Shown here in pieces: positions 28,882 to 38,457 of a DNA stretch of 64,000 bases. Positions within the stretch are counted from its first letter, which is position 1. Each line of letters opens with the position of its first letter. The notes beneath the pieces were generated by a model. The model was given only the letters and a program-made list of their open reading frames with translations, was not told where the DNA came from and did not search any database. The translations under genes and the position numbers were made by a program. Source of the DNA: Paracoccus gahaiensis (GTDB lineage: Bacteria > Pseudomonadota > Alphaproteobacteria > Rhodobacterales > Rhodobacteraceae); the NCBI RefSeq assembly GCF_005048225.1, contig NZ_SUNI01000002.1, positions 186,001 to 250,000 of the forward strand, written 5' to 3'.

Positions 28882-29574
28882 TCAGGGGGAAGGGGGGACG
28901 CTGTCGCAGGCCAGCTCCAGCCCGCGCAGGAAGCCCGTCAGGTCCTGGGTCTGGTGCTGGACATGGGGCCCGGGCGCGCCGGTCAGCGCCTCGGGGCCGT
29001 GGCGGCCCGTGCCCACCAGCACCGTGCGCATCCCCAGGCTGTGCGGCACGATCAGGTTGCGGGGATCGTCCTCGAAGAAGGCGGCCTGGCGCGGGTCGAT
29101 CCGGGCCGCCGTCAGGACGCGGTCGAAGGCCTCGGCCCCGGGCTTGGGGTGAAAGCCGGTCTCCTCGATGCCATAGACCGCCTCGAACAGATCCTCGGGC
29201 AGGTGCCGCGCGGCCAGCACGCGCCGGGCATAGGCCGCATCGCCATTGGTGTGGATGATCCGCCGCCCCGGCAGGGCCGCGATGGCCTGCGCCAGATCGG
29301 GATCGGGGGTCAGCACCGAGAAGTCGATGTCATGCACGTCGGCCAGATAGTCGGCCGGGTCCATCGCATGCTCGGCCATCAGCCCGGCCAGCGTGGTGCC
29401 ATGCAGGCGCCAGTACTCGGCCCGCAGGCGGTTGGCATGATCCTGCGGCACGCCCAGGCTGCGCATCATCCAGGCGGTCATCCGCGTCTCGATCTGCGCG
29501 AAGAGCTGCGCCTCGGGCGGGTAGAGGGTGTTGTCCAGATCGAAGATCCAGACCCGAACGTTTGAAAAATCCAT
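28882..29574 (-). CDS. HAD-family hydrolase, pyrimidine 5'-nucleotidase type
   Basis: The 230-residue product begins VWIFDLDNTLYPP with the HAD nucleophile Asp12 and acid Asp14. Motif II is IIHTNGD, the motif III lysine is in FHPKPG, and motif IV is AFFEDDPRN. The DLDNTLYPP start followed by an alpha-helical cap is typical of the SDT1/pyrimidine 5'-nucleotidase group in alphaproteobacteria. The substrate is unproven. The gene is divergent from gntR, and the 66-base gap between them carries a perfect 21-bp palindrome. Confidence 0.9.
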   Translation of the reverse strand: MDFSNVRVWIFDLDNTLYPPEAQLFAQIETRMTAWMMRSLGVPQDHANRLRAEYWRLHGTTLAGLMAEHAMDPADYLADVHDIDFSVLTPDPDLAQAIAALPGRRIIHTNGDAAYARRVLAARHLPEDLFEAVYGIEETGFHPKPGAEAFDRVLTAARIDPRQAAFFEDDPRNLIVPHSLGMRTVLVGTGRHGPEALTGAPGPHVQHQTQDLTGFLRGLELACDSVPPSP

Positions 29575-29600
29575 GCCGCAGGGCATAGCTGGACCGGCGC

Positions 29601-29621
29601 GCGCTTGCAATTTGCAAGCGC
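29601..29621. promoter_or_regulatory. perfect palindrome, candidate GntR operator
   Basis: GCGCTTGCA-ATT-TGCAAGCGC is a perfect 9+9 inverted repeat with a 3-base centre. It lies 19 bases before the gntR start and 26 bases from the divergent HAD start. A symmetric site of this size immediately upstream of a regulator gene is the usual autoregulatory arrangement. Confidence 0.6.
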
Positions 29622-29640
29622 AGGGCCAATCGTCGGGTCC

Positions 29641-30264
29641 ATGAAAGATGCCTATTCCCTGATCCTGACCGCCATCGAGGGCGGCACCTATCGCCCCGGC
29701 GACCGTCTGGTCGAATCCGAGCTGGCCGAGCGCTTCGGCGTCAGCCGCACCCCCGTGCGCGAGGCCCTGCAGCGGCTGGAGACGCAGGCCATGCTGGTGC
29801 GCGACGGGCGCAGCCTGATCGTGGCCTCGCTGGATCACAACCAGCTGGCCGAGCTGTACACCGTGCGCGCGGAACTGGAGGCGCTGGCCGGGCGCCTGGC
29901 TGCCCGCCACGCCACCCCCGAGGAGGTGCGCGTGCTGGCCCAGATGGTCGACGAGGACCGCCGCGCCAAGGGCGACCCCGAGGTCCTGGCGCGCAGCAAC
30001 AAGCGCTTCCACCGCCAGATCCACCTGGCCTCGCACAACCGCTATCTGGTCCAGCAGCTGGATCTGGTGCATCGGACGATGGCGCTGATGGCGCGGACCT
30101 CGCTGGCCGCCGAGGGGCGCGGAGAGACGGCGCTGGCGGAACATGGCCGCATCGTGGACGCGATCGCCGCGGGGGACGGGCAGGCCGCCGACCGCGCGCT
30201 GCGCCAGCACATCTCGATGGCCTGGGAGACGCGGCTGAGGCTGGACGCGCGGGCCGGTGGCTGA
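29641..30264 (+). CDS. GntR family transcriptional regulator (FCD domain)
   Basis: A 207-residue regulator with the GntR winged helix at residues 5-65 (ERFGVSRTPVREALQRLE) and an all-helical FCD effector domain after it. The likely metal-binding histidines are in NKRFHRQIH and, near the C-terminus, EHGRIVDAI and RQHI. FCD proteins generally sense organic acids. I start at 29641; the codons from 29605 run through the palindrome. The stop overlaps the glycosylase gene by 8 bases, and a third gene overlaps that, so gntR heads a three-gene operon. Confidence 0.9.
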   Translation: MKDAYSLILTAIEGGTYRPGDRLVESELAERFGVSRTPVREALQRLETQAMLVRDGRSLIVASLDHNQLAELYTVRAELEALAGRLAARHATPEEVRVLAQMVDEDRRAKGDPEVLARSNKRFHRQIHLASHNRYLVQQLDLVHRTMALMARTSLAAEGRGETALAEHGRIVDAIAAGDGQAADRALRQHISMAWETRLRLDARAGG

Positions 30265-30934
30265 GGCCCCGACGACCGTGGTGCCGCCGACCCTGGCCCC
30301 GCCGTCCGCAATCCGAGTGATCGAGACGCAGGCCGATCTGGACGAGGGCTGCGCCCATCTGGCCGCCATCTGCCCGGTCTGGGCGCGCGTGCTGCCCGAC
30401 GTGCACCCCCTGCCGCTGCGCCGAAGCGCGGACGGCTTCGCGGCCATGGCCAGCGCCATCGTCGGGCAGCAGATCTCGGTCGCCGCCGCCGGGGCGATCT
30501 GGGCGCGGCTGCAGGCGGCGGGCCTGACCGACGAGGCCGCGATGCGCGACGCCTCGGACGAGGATCTGCGCGCGGCGGGCCTCTCGCGGCCCAAGCAGCG
30601 CTATCTGCGGGGCATCGCCGGGGCCGGGCTGGACTGGGCGGGCCTGCGCGCGCTGCCCGACGACCGGGCGGTGGCCGCGCTGGTGGCCCTGCCCGGCGTG
30701 GGCGTCTGGACCGCCGAGATCTACCTGAAATTCGCCCTCGGTCGCGCCGATGTCTTCGCGGCGGGCGATCTGGCCCTGCAGGAGGCCGCGCGGATCATGT
30801 ACGACCTGCCCGCCCGCCCCGGCCCTGCCGCGCTGCGGGCGCTGGCCGAACCATGGCAGCCGTGGCGCGCGGTTGCGGCGCGGGGGCTGTGGGCCTATTA
30901 CCGGCTGGCCAAAGGACGCGAGGGAACGACATGA
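30257..30934 (+). CDS. DNA-3-methyladenine glycosylase II (AlkA-like)
   Basis: A 225-residue HhH-GPD superfamily glycosylase that removes alkylated bases in base excision repair. The helix-hairpin-helix is ALPGVGVWTAEIY (145-157), and the catalytic aspartate is Asp171 in DVFAAGDLALQ, matching Asp238 of E. coli AlkA. A conserved IVGQQISVAAA (68-78) leads the domain. No Ada-like N-terminal domain is present, so it is the short form. The GTG start at 30257 lies inside gntR. Confidence 0.9.
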   Translation: MAEAPTTVVPPTLAPPSAIRVIETQADLDEGCAHLAAICPVWARVLPDVHPLPLRRSADGFAAMASAIVGQQISVAAAGAIWARLQAAGLTDEAAMRDASDEDLRAAGLSRPKQRYLRGIAGAGLDWAGLRALPDDRAVAALVALPGVGVWTAEIYLKFALGRADVFAAGDLALQEAARIMYDLPARPGPAALRALAEPWQPWRAVAARGLWAYYRLAKGREGTT

Positions 30935-31587
30935 CCGAGACGCTGACATCCGCCCGCAAGGGCCCCGCCAAGGCCTCTTCGGTGGTGGTCTTCCTGCATG
31001 GCTACGGGGCGGACGGATCCGACCTGCTGGGTCTGGCCGATCCGCTGGCCCCGCATCTGCCGCAGACGGCCTTCTATGCCCCCGACGCGCCCGAGCCGTC
31101 GCGCAACAATCCGATGGGCAACCAGTGGTTCCCGATCCCCTGGCTGGACGGCTCGTCCGAAGAGGATGCCCGCTCCAGCATGGGCCGATCGGTCACGATG
31201 CTGAACGCCTTTCTGGACAAGGTGCTGGCCGACGAGGGACTGACGCCTGAGCGCATGGTGCTGGTCGGTTTCTCGCAGGGCACGATGATGGCGCTGCATG
31301 TCGCGCCGCGCCGCGCGGAGGCGGTGGCGGGGATCGTCGGCTTCTCGGGGCGCCTGCTGGTGCCCGAAACCCTGGCCGAAGAGGCGCGGGTCAAGCCGCC
31401 AGTCCTGCTGATCCACGGCGATCAGGACGAGATGGTCCCCTTCGACGACATGGCGCTGGCGGGCCAGACCCTGCAGGAGGCGGGCTTCACCGTCTATGGC
31501 CATGTGATGGAGGGCACCGGCCACGGCATCGCCCCCGACGGGCTGTCCGTGGCGCTGGCCTTCCTGCGCGAGCGCCTGCCCGACTGA
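30931..31587 (+). CDS. alpha/beta hydrolase, carboxylesterase/phospholipase family
   Basis: A 218-residue serine hydrolase of the YpfH/acyl-protein-thioesterase-like group. The catalytic triad is visible: Ser115 in VGFSQGTMM, Asp166 in HGDQDEMVP, and His198 in GTGHGI. The oxyanion glycines are in FLHGYGADG near residue 22. Its natural ester is unknown. The ATG overlaps the glycosylase stop (ATGA), so it is translated with alkA and gntR. There is no signal peptide; it should be cytoplasmic. Confidence 0.9.
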   Translation: MTETLTSARKGPAKASSVVVFLHGYGADGSDLLGLADPLAPHLPQTAFYAPDAPEPSRNNPMGNQWFPIPWLDGSSEEDARSSMGRSVTMLNAFLDKVLADEGLTPERMVLVGFSQGTMMALHVAPRRAEAVAGIVGFSGRLLVPETLAEEARVKPPVLLIHGDQDEMVPFDDMALAGQTLQEAGFTVYGHVMEGTGHGIAPDGLSVALAFLRERLPD

Positions 31588-31722
31588 CAGGCCTTCCCCG
31601 GGCCCTCTCGCATTTGCCTCCGCATCGCGCATCCCAGGCAGGCGGCCTGCCGCCGCCTGTCATGCGCACGTCACGCCCGACCGCTATGGGCTGGTTTGTT
31701 GATGCGAATAGATGCGGGGGGC

Positions 31723-31750
31723 TTGCCAGAAACCCGACGCCAGATATAGT
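31723..31750 (+). promoter_or_regulatory. predicted promoter of the HNH gene
   Basis: TTGCCA (31723-31728), a 16-base spacer, and TATAGT (31745-31750), about 60 bases before the HNH start. The rest of this 222-base gap holds a GGCAGG-cgg-CCTGCC hairpin (31637-31651) that may end the preceding operon. Confidence 0.5.
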
Positions 31751-31809
31751 CGAGGCAACGGATCTGACGGGCGCCCCGGTCAACCCCTTGGGGCAGACGG
31801 GAAGTCGCT

Positions 31810-32409
31810 ATGCTGGACGACCATCACCATACGGATTTCAGAACCCAGTTCGTGCGCGAACCGGCCAGCCTGCGCCATTACCCGGCGCTGGTGCTGAATG
31901 CCGATTACCGCCCGCTCAGCTATTATCCCCTGTCGCTCTGGCCCTGGCAGGAGGCGATCAAGGCGGTGTTCCTCGACCGCGTCTCGATCATCGCGGAATA
32001 CGACCACGAGGTCCGAAGTCAGCGACAGGCCTTCCGAATCCCTTCGGTCGTCGTGCTGAAGGATTATGTCCGACCCCAGAAGCGCGTGGCATTCACGCGC
32101 TTCAATCTTTTTCTGCGGGACGAATTCTGCTGCCAGTATTGCGGCGCCAAGGGCGACCTGACCTTCGACCATGTCGTGCCCCGGTCCCGGGGCGGGGTGA
32201 CCAGCTGGGAAAACGTCGTCGCGGCCTGCTCGCCCTGCAACCTGAAGAAGGCCAATCGCAGCCTGCGCCATTCCGGCATGCATCTGCGCAAGCCCGCCCG
32301 CCAGCCCTCGGCCGACGAGATGCACGCGATCGGGCGGCGCTTCCCGCCCAATCACCTGCATGAAAGCTGGATGGATTTTCTCTATTGGGATGCCGAACTC
32401 GACAGCTGA
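31810..32409 (+). CDS. HNH endonuclease domain protein
   Basis: A 199-residue protein with an N-terminal region of about 95 residues (LNADYRPLSYYPLSLWPWQEA) and a C-terminal HNH domain. The zinc-type CQYCG and CSPCN pairs flank the HNH core FDHVVPRSRGG (His of the motif) and SWENVVAACS. This domain order is that of a small chromosomal HNH protein widespread in bacteria, not of a homing or restriction enzyme; its role is unknown. It has its own promoter and a GGGCAGACGGGAAG upstream. No adjacent methylase or toxin is present. Confidence 0.88.
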   Translation: MLDDHHHTDFRTQFVREPASLRHYPALVLNADYRPLSYYPLSLWPWQEAIKAVFLDRVSIIAEYDHEVRSQRQAFRIPSVVVLKDYVRPQKRVAFTRFNLFLRDEFCCQYCGAKGDLTFDHVVPRSRGGVTSWENVVAACSPCNLKKANRSLRHSGMHLRKPARQPSADEMHAIGRRFPPNHLHESWMDFLYWDAELDS

Positions 32410-32433
32410 GGCGGCGCGCCTGCCGCCGTCAGG

Positions 32434-32607
32434 TCAACTGTCGTGGTCATGCCCGTTGCGCTGGCCCAGATGCAGCAGCAGCGCCGCGCCAAGCGTCACC
32501 ACCAGGATCGCCGCAGGAGGCACGCCTGCCGACAGGCCGAACCACAGCGTCAGCCCGGCAGCCAGGATGACGGCAGCGATCAGCATCAGGAAATGGGTCA
32601 GCGGCAT
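32434..32607 (-). CDS. small hypothetical membrane protein, 57 residues
   Basis: The gene starts at the ATG at 32607, with an excellent GGAGAGGAG just upstream. The product has two hydrophobic segments (about 5-22 and 28-48) separated by a GLSAGVPP turn, and ends in a His/Asp-rich tail (GHDHDS). It looks like a genuine two-span inner-membrane miniprotein. I do not recognise a named family. It is divergent from gdx and convergent with the HNH gene. Confidence 0.7.
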   Translation of the reverse strand: MPLTHFLMLIAAVILAAGLTLWFGLSAGVPPAAILVVTLGAALLLHLGQRNGHDHDS

Positions 32608-32743
32608 GGGGCACTCCTCTCCTTGACCCTCAATATGGGCCGGGGCCGGGCAATTGAAAAGCCCACCTGTCGGGGGATGCGCGCTTCCGCGCCACCGGGC
32701 CGTCATTTGCGCGGTTTTGACGCAGCACAGGCCGGGCGGGGCC

Positions 32744-32772
32744 TTGACCGGTGGGGCGGGCGTGACTAGATG
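32744..32772 (+). promoter_or_regulatory. predicted promoter of gdx
   Basis: TTGACC (32744-32749), a 17-base spacer, and TAGATG (32767-32772). The predicted start near 32779 is right before the first riboswitch hairpin. Confidence 0.6.
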
Positions 32773-32778
32773 CTGTGG

Positions 32779-32830
32779 TCGAGGACGACCTCCCCCATAT
32801 CGGGATGCAGCACCGGGACGACCCGAAGAC
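32779..32830 (+). ncRNA. guanidine-II (mini-ykkC) riboswitch
   Basis: Two short hairpins carry the identical loop ACGA: GAGG-ACGA-CCTC (32781-32792) and CGGG-ACGA-CCCG (32814-32825). Two 4-5 bp stems with ACGR loops joined by a linker, just upstream of a ribosome-binding site, is the definition of the guanidine-II class. The gene downstream encodes an SMR guanidinium exporter, the classic target. The linker is 21 bases, and the second hairpin is 24 bases from the ATG. Confidence 0.85.
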
Positions 32831-32848
32831 TGGAACGAGGTATCCGTC

Positions 32849-33163
32849 ATGCCCTGGCTTCTTCTTCTCATCGCCGGCCTGCTCGAGATCGTCTGGGCCA
32901 GCGCGATGAAATATTCGCAAGGCTTTACCCGCGTCACCCCCACGGCCATCATGCTGGTCGCCATGATCGCTTCCTTCTGGCTCTTGGCCCTGGCGATGCG
33001 GCAGCTTCCGTTGGGGACCGCCTACATGGTCTGGACGGGCATCGGCGCGGTGGGCAGCTTCATCGTCGGCGTGGTGTTCCTGGCCGAGCCGGTGACCGCC
33101 CTGCGCATGGCCGCCGCCGGGATGATCGTGGCGGGCATCGTGACTATGAAGCTGGCCTCCTGA
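32849..33163 (+). CDS. gdx: guanidinium exporter of the SMR family (Gdx/SugE)
   Basis: A 104-residue four-helix transporter that exports guanidinium in exchange for protons as an antiparallel dimer. All residues described for the Gdx subtype are present: Glu13 and Trp16 in helix 1, Ser42 in helix 2, and Tyr59 and Trp62 in helix 3. These distinguish Gdx from EmrE-type multidrug members. The guanidine-II element in its leader agrees independently with this substrate. GAACGAGG lies upstream of the ATG at 32849. Older annotations would call it sugE or a quaternary ammonium pump. Confidence 0.94.
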   Translation: MPWLLLLIAGLLEIVWASAMKYSQGFTRVTPTAIMLVAMIASFWLLALAMRQLPLGTAYMVWTGIGAVGSFIVGVVFLAEPVTALRMAAAGMIVAGIVTMKLAS

Positions 33164-33190
33164 CCCCCGCCCCAGCCCCCGACGCCGCCC

Positions 33191-33240
33191 CTTGCGTCCC
33201 GCGACGGCCGGGGGCGCTCGCGCCCCCCGGACCCCCCGCC
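33191..33240 (+). repeat. GTCCCGCGACG-hairpin repeat, partial
   Basis: GCGTCCCGCGACGGCCGGGG with a GGGGGCG-ctcg-CGCCCCC hairpin matches the left half of the repeat at 27541 and 43265. The ATATTT part is missing. It lies between gdx and ilvD. Confidence 0.6.
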
Positions 33241-33342
33241 GCCCCCCGCTGCGGACAGAAAACAGCCGCAATCGGCCCCCGGTGGTAATTTCCTTCCGCC
33301 CCGGGGGATGCTAAAGCCACCTTCAGCCAAAGGAGATCCGCC

Positions 33343-35181
33343 ATGCCCGCCTATCGTTCCCGCACCACCACCCATGGCCGCAACATGGCCGGCGCACGTG
33401 GCCTGTGGCGCGCGACCGGGGTGAAGGAGGGCGATTTCGGCAAGCCGATCATCGCCATCGTCAACAGCTTCACCCAGTTCGTGCCCGGCCATGTCCATCT
33501 GAAGGACCTGGGCCAGCTGGTCGCCCGCGAGGTCGAGGCGGCGGGCGGCATCGCCAAGGAGTTCAACACCATCGCCGTCGATGACGGCATCGCCATGGGC
33601 CATGACGGCATGCTCTATTCGCTGCCCTCGCGCGAGATCATCGCCGATTCGGTCGAATACATGGTCAATGCCCATTGCGCCGACGCGATGGTCTGCATCA
33701 GCAATTGCGACAAGATCACGCCGGGCATGCTGATGGCGTCCCTGCGGCTGAACATCCCCACCGTCTTCGTCTCGGGCGGCCCGATGGAGGCCGGCAAGGT
33801 CGTCCTGCAGGACGGGCGCGTCAAGGCGCTGGACCTGGTCGATGCCATGGTCGCGGCGGCCGATGATTCGGTCTCCGAGACCGATCTGGCCGCGATCGAG
33901 CAGGCGGCCTGCCCGACCTGCGGGTCCTGTTCCGGCATGTTCACCGCCAATTCCATGAACTGCCTGACCGAGGCCCTGGGCCTGTCGCTGCCCGGCAACG
34001 GGTCCACGCTGGCCACCCATGCCGACCGCAAGCGGCTGTTCGTCGAGGCGGGCCACCTGATCGTCGATCTGGCCAAGCGCCATTACGAGGGCGACGATTA
34101 CGGCGTCCTGCCGCGCAACGTCGCCAGCTTCGCGGCCTTCGAGAACGCGATGACGCTGGACATCGCGATGGGCGGCTCGACCAACACGGTCCTGCACCTG
34201 CTGGCCGCGGCGCACGAGGCCGAGATCGACTTCACCATGTCCGACATCGACCGCCTGTCGCGCAAGGTCCCGGTCCTGTGCAAGGTCGCCCCCGCCAAGG
34301 ACGACGTGCATATGGAGGATGTCCACCGCGCCGGCGGGATCATGGCGATCCTGGGCCAGCTGGACCGGGCGGGGCTGCTGGACACCTCGGTGGGCAGCGT
34401 CCATTCGGGCACGCTGGCGCAGGCGCTGGACCGGTGGGACGTGTCGCGCACGACCTCGGCCTCGGTCCATGACTTCTACCGCGCCGCGCCGGGCGGCGTG
34501 CCCACGCAGACCGCCTTCTCGCAGGCCAACCGCTATGACGACGTGGATCTGGACCGCGAAGGCGGCGTGATCCGGTCGTCCGAGCATGCCTTCTCGCGCG
34601 ATGGCGGTCTGGCGGTCCTTTATGGCAACCTGGCCGAGGATGGCTGCATCGTGAAGACGGCGGGCGTGGACGATTCGAACCTGACCTTCGAGGGCCCGGC
34701 CCATATCTTCGAAAGCCAGGACGATTCGGTCAGCGCCATCCTGACCGGCAAGGTCAAGTCGGGCGAGGTCGTGCTGATCCGCTACGAAGGCCCGCGCGGT
34801 GGCCCCGGCATGCAGGAGATGCTGTATCCGACCAGCTACCTGAAATCGAAGGGTCTGGGCAAGGAATGCGCGCTGGTCACCGATGGCCGCTTCTCGGGCG
34901 GCTCCTCGGGGCTCTCGATCGGCCATGTCTCGCCCGAGGCGGCCGAGGGCGGCGCGATCGGCCTGGTCGAACAGGGCGACCTGATCCGCATCGACATCCC
35001 CAACCGCAAGATCGAGCTGCTGGTCGATGACGCCACCCTGGCCGCGCGGCGCGCCACCCGCGAGGCGGAGGGCTGGAAGCCCGCCAAGCCCCGCAAGCGC
35101 AAGATCACCACGGCGCTGCGCGCCTATGCCGCCATGACCACCAGCGCCGCCAAGGGCGCGGTCCGGGTCGTTCCGGACTGA
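33343..35181 (+). CDS. ilvD: dihydroxy-acid dehydratase
   Basis: IlvD dehydrates the dihydroxy acids to 2-keto acids, the third common step of valine, isoleucine and leucine synthesis. The 612-residue product has the cluster cysteines in [11 protein letters not shown] and in [19 protein letters not shown] (near 195-210), plus [20 protein letters not shown] near the C-terminus. The length matches the E. coli-type enzyme. AAAGGAG is seven bases before the ATG. ilvC lies 1.1 kb downstream, separated by two regulators on the other strand. Confidence 0.97.
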   Translation: MPAYRSRTTTHGRNMAGARGLWRATGVKEGDFGKPIIAIVNSFTQFVPGHVHLKDLGQLVAREVEAAGGIAKEFNTIAVDDGIAMGHDGMLYSLPSREIIADSVEYMVNAHCADAMVCISNCDKITPGMLMASLRLNIPTVFVSGGPMEAGKVVLQDGRVKALDLVDAMVAAADDSVSETDLAAIEQAACPTCGSCSGMFTANSMNCLTEALGLSLPGNGSTLATHADRKRLFVEAGHLIVDLAKRHYEGDDYGVLPRNVASFAAFENAMTLDIAMGGSTNTVLHLLAAAHEAEIDFTMSDIDRLSRKVPVLCKVAPAKDDVHMEDVHRAGGIMAILGQLDRAGLLDTSVGSVHSGTLAQALDRWDVSRTTSASVHDFYRAAPGGVPTQTAFSQANRYDDVDLDREGGVIRSSEHAFSRDGGLAVLYGNLAEDGCIVKTAGVDDSNLTFEGPAHIFESQDDSVSAILTGKVKSGEVVLIRYEGPRGGPGMQEMLYPTSYLKSKGLGKECALVTDGRFSGGSSGLSIGHVSPEAAEGGAIGLVEQGDLIRIDIPNRKIELLVDDATLAARRATREAEGWKPAKPRKRKITTALRAYAAMTTSAAKGAVRVVPD

Positions 35182-35182
35182 T

Positions 35183-35212
35183 CCCTTCTTCTTTGCCCAA
35201 ATACCCTCAAGA
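35183..35212 (-). repeat. inverted core of the GGGATATTT repeat
   Basis: CCCTTCTTCTTTGCCCAAAT followed by ACCCTC, one base after the ilvD stop, is the reverse-oriented core, close to the copy at 15050. No GC hairpin is attached. Confidence 0.55.
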
Positions 35213-35259
35213 CCGCCGGTCCGATCTGCCCTGCCTGGGAAGGACGGACCGGCAGCCCC

Positions 35260-35714
35260 TCACCCCAGGGGCCCCGGGCGCCGTTCCTCGGACAGCATGA
35301 CATTCGCCTCCACCTGCCCCACGCCGGGCAGGGTCATGATCCGCCGCCGCAGGATGCGCTCGAAATCGCTGATGTCGCGGGCGGTGATCCGCAGCCGGTA
35401 ATCGAACTGCCCCAGCACATGCTGGACCAGCTGCACCTCGGGAATAGCGGTCACGGCGCGCTCGAACTCCTCCAGGCTGGTGCGGCCCTTCGCGGCCAGC
35501 CGGATGCCCAGAAACACCGTCACCCCGAACCCCAATGCGGCAGGGTCCAGCACCACCCGCCGCCCCGCGATCACCCCCTGATCCGTCAGCCGCTTGATGC
35601 GCCGCCAGGCGGCAGGCTGCCCGATCCCCACCGCCCGGCCCGCATCCGCGGCGCTGCGCGTGGCGTCCCCCGCCAGCACCCGCAGGATGGCCAAATCGGT
35701 CGCGTCCAAGCCTG

Positions 35715-35718
<4 letters not shown>
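35260..35718 (-). CDS. Lrp/AsnC family regulator (second gene of a coupled pair)
   Basis: A 152-residue Lrp-type protein with an N-terminal helix-turn-helix (ATDLAILRVLAGDATRSAAD through QPAAWRRIKRL) and a RAM ligand domain (VQHVLGQFDYRLRITARDI). The GTG start shares GTGA with the stop of the upstream paralogue, so both are made together and could form mixed octamers. The pair is divergent from ilvC, suggesting control of branched-chain amino acid synthesis; the effector is not known. Confidence 0.9.
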
Positions 35719-37320
<1,602 letters not shown>

Positions 37321-37331
37321 TCTGTCGCAAG

Positions 37332-37457
37332 CCGGGGGTTTCACACCCGTCGCCGAAAGGGCCTCGGACCGGTGGCGCCCCATCCGGCGACCCCCCGTGG
37401 GATATTTCGACCAAGATGAAGCGCAGGCTTTCATCTTGGCGCAAATATCCCGGGGGG
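37332..37457. repeat. long composite repeat and head-to-head GGGATATTT pair
   Basis: Left part (37332-37422): CCGGGGGTTTCACACCCGTC, GCCG, a variable middle, then GGCGACCCCCCGTGGGATATTT and CCAAGATGAAG. This is a near copy of 47725-47811. Right part (37429-37457): TTCATCTTGG...CAAATATCCCGGGGGG, the same core inverted. The two arms (37391-37420 and 37429-37457) can snap back over nearly 30 bases. It sits between the convergent stops of ilvC and the YghU-like gene. Confidence 0.75.
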
Positions 37458-37494
37458 AGTCCGAAGGACGGGGGGCAGCGCCCCCCTTCCTGCT

Positions 37495-38358
37495 TCAGCC
37501 GTCCAGCTTGTCCTGCGTGCGGGTCTGGAAGTCCCCCGCGTCATGGCGCTCGTGCAATTGCCCGGAGGGCTCGCCCGAGACGTTGTTGACCATGATGCCC
37601 CGCTGCACGGCGGGACGCGCGGCGATCTCGGCCTGCCAGCGGTGGACATGCGTGTAGCTTTCCGCGTCGAGGAAGGTTGCCGCCTCGCCATAGGCGCCGC
37701 CGGTGATCAGGCGCCCGTACCACGGCCAGATCGCCATGTCGGCGATGGTATAGTCCTCGCCCGCGATGAAGCGCGTCTCGGCCAGGCGCTTGTCCAGCAG
37801 GTCCAGCTGGCGCTTGACCTCCATGGTGAAGCGGTCGATCGCATATTCGATCTTGATCGGCGCATAGGCGTAGAAATGCCCGAAGCCGCCGCCCAGATAG
37901 GGGCCCGCGCCCATCTGCCAGAAGAGCCAGTTCAAGGTCTCGGTCCGCGCCGCCAGATCGGTGGGCAGGAAGGCGCCGTATTTCTCGGCCAGATACAGCA
38001 GGATGGATCCGGATTCGAACACCCTCTGCGGCGGCGATACCGAATGGTCCATCAGCGCGGGGATCTTGGAATTGGGGTTCACGCCCACGAAGCCGCTGCC
38101 GAACTGGTCGCCGTCGCCGATCTTGATCAGCCAGGCGTCGTACTCGGCGGCATGACCGGCCTCCAGCAGCTCCTCCAGCAGGATGGTGACCTTCTGCCCG
38201 TTGGGGGTCGCCAGCGAATACAGTTGCAGCGGATGGCGGCCCACCGGCAACGCGCGGTCGTATTGCGCGCCGGCGGTCGGCTTGTTGATGCTGGCGAACT
38301 GGCCGCCGTTTTCCGTGCCGGGGGTCCAGACCTTCGGCGGGGTATAGTCGTCGCTCAT
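37495..38358 (-). CDS. yghU: glutathione S-transferase family protein (YghU-like)
   Basis: A 287-residue protein of the Nu-class glutathione transferases, which in E. coli (YghU, YfcG) act as glutathione-dependent disulfide reductases. It has a 40-residue extension (YTPPKVWTPGTENGGQFASI), then the thioredoxin-fold domain with LYSLATPNGQKVTILLEELL, NPNSKIPAL and ESGSILLYLAEKYG. The C-terminal helical domain contains YTIADMAIWPWYG. The Nu-class active site uses threonines near the TPNG turn rather than Tyr or Cys. The ATG at 38358 has AGGA seven bases upstream. Confidence 0.9.
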   Translation of the reverse strand: MSDDYTPPKVWTPGTENGGQFASINKPTAGAQYDRALPVGRHPLQLYSLATPNGQKVTILLEELLEAGHAAEYDAWLIKIGDGDQFGSGFVGVNPNSKIPALMDHSVSPPQRVFESGSILLYLAEKYGAFLPTDLAARTETLNWLFWQMGAGPYLGGGFGHFYAYAPIKIEYAIDRFTMEVKRQLDLLDKRLAETRFIAGEDYTIADMAIWPWYGRLITGGAYGEAATFLDAESYTHVHRWQAEIAARPAVQRGIMVNNVSGEPSGQLHERHDAGDFQTRTQDKLDG

Positions 38359-38422
38359 GGCATATCCTGTCATTGACCTTGGACCCAAGGATGGGGGCGG
38401 CTCCGGCGAACATCAACGGGCT

Positions 38423-38451
38423 TTGCAAATGTTCCTATTATGTTCTATCAT
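38423..38451 (+). promoter_or_regulatory. sigma-70 promoter with LexA (SOS) box in the spacer
   Basis: TTGCAA (38423-38428) and TATCAT (38446-38451) are separated by exactly 17 bases. The spacer holds GTTC-CTATTAT-GTTC (38431-38445), a perfect match to the alphaproteobacterial LexA site GTTC-N7-GTTC. The predicted transcription start falls on or near the ATG at 38458, and no ribosome-binding site is visible, so the message may be leaderless. Confidence 0.7.
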
Positions 38452-38457
38452 GTCCCC

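Noticed and set aside
28882-30594. 570-codon minus-strand frame that would extend the HAD protein N-terminally
   Set aside because: The upstream 340 codons are antisense to gntR and alkA; the HAD domain starts at the ATG at 29574 (MDFSNVRVWIFDLDNT).
31810-32409. HNH gene as part of a defence, restriction or homing system
   Set aside because: No methylase, toxin, intron or inverted repeats nearby; it has its own promoter in a housekeeping region.
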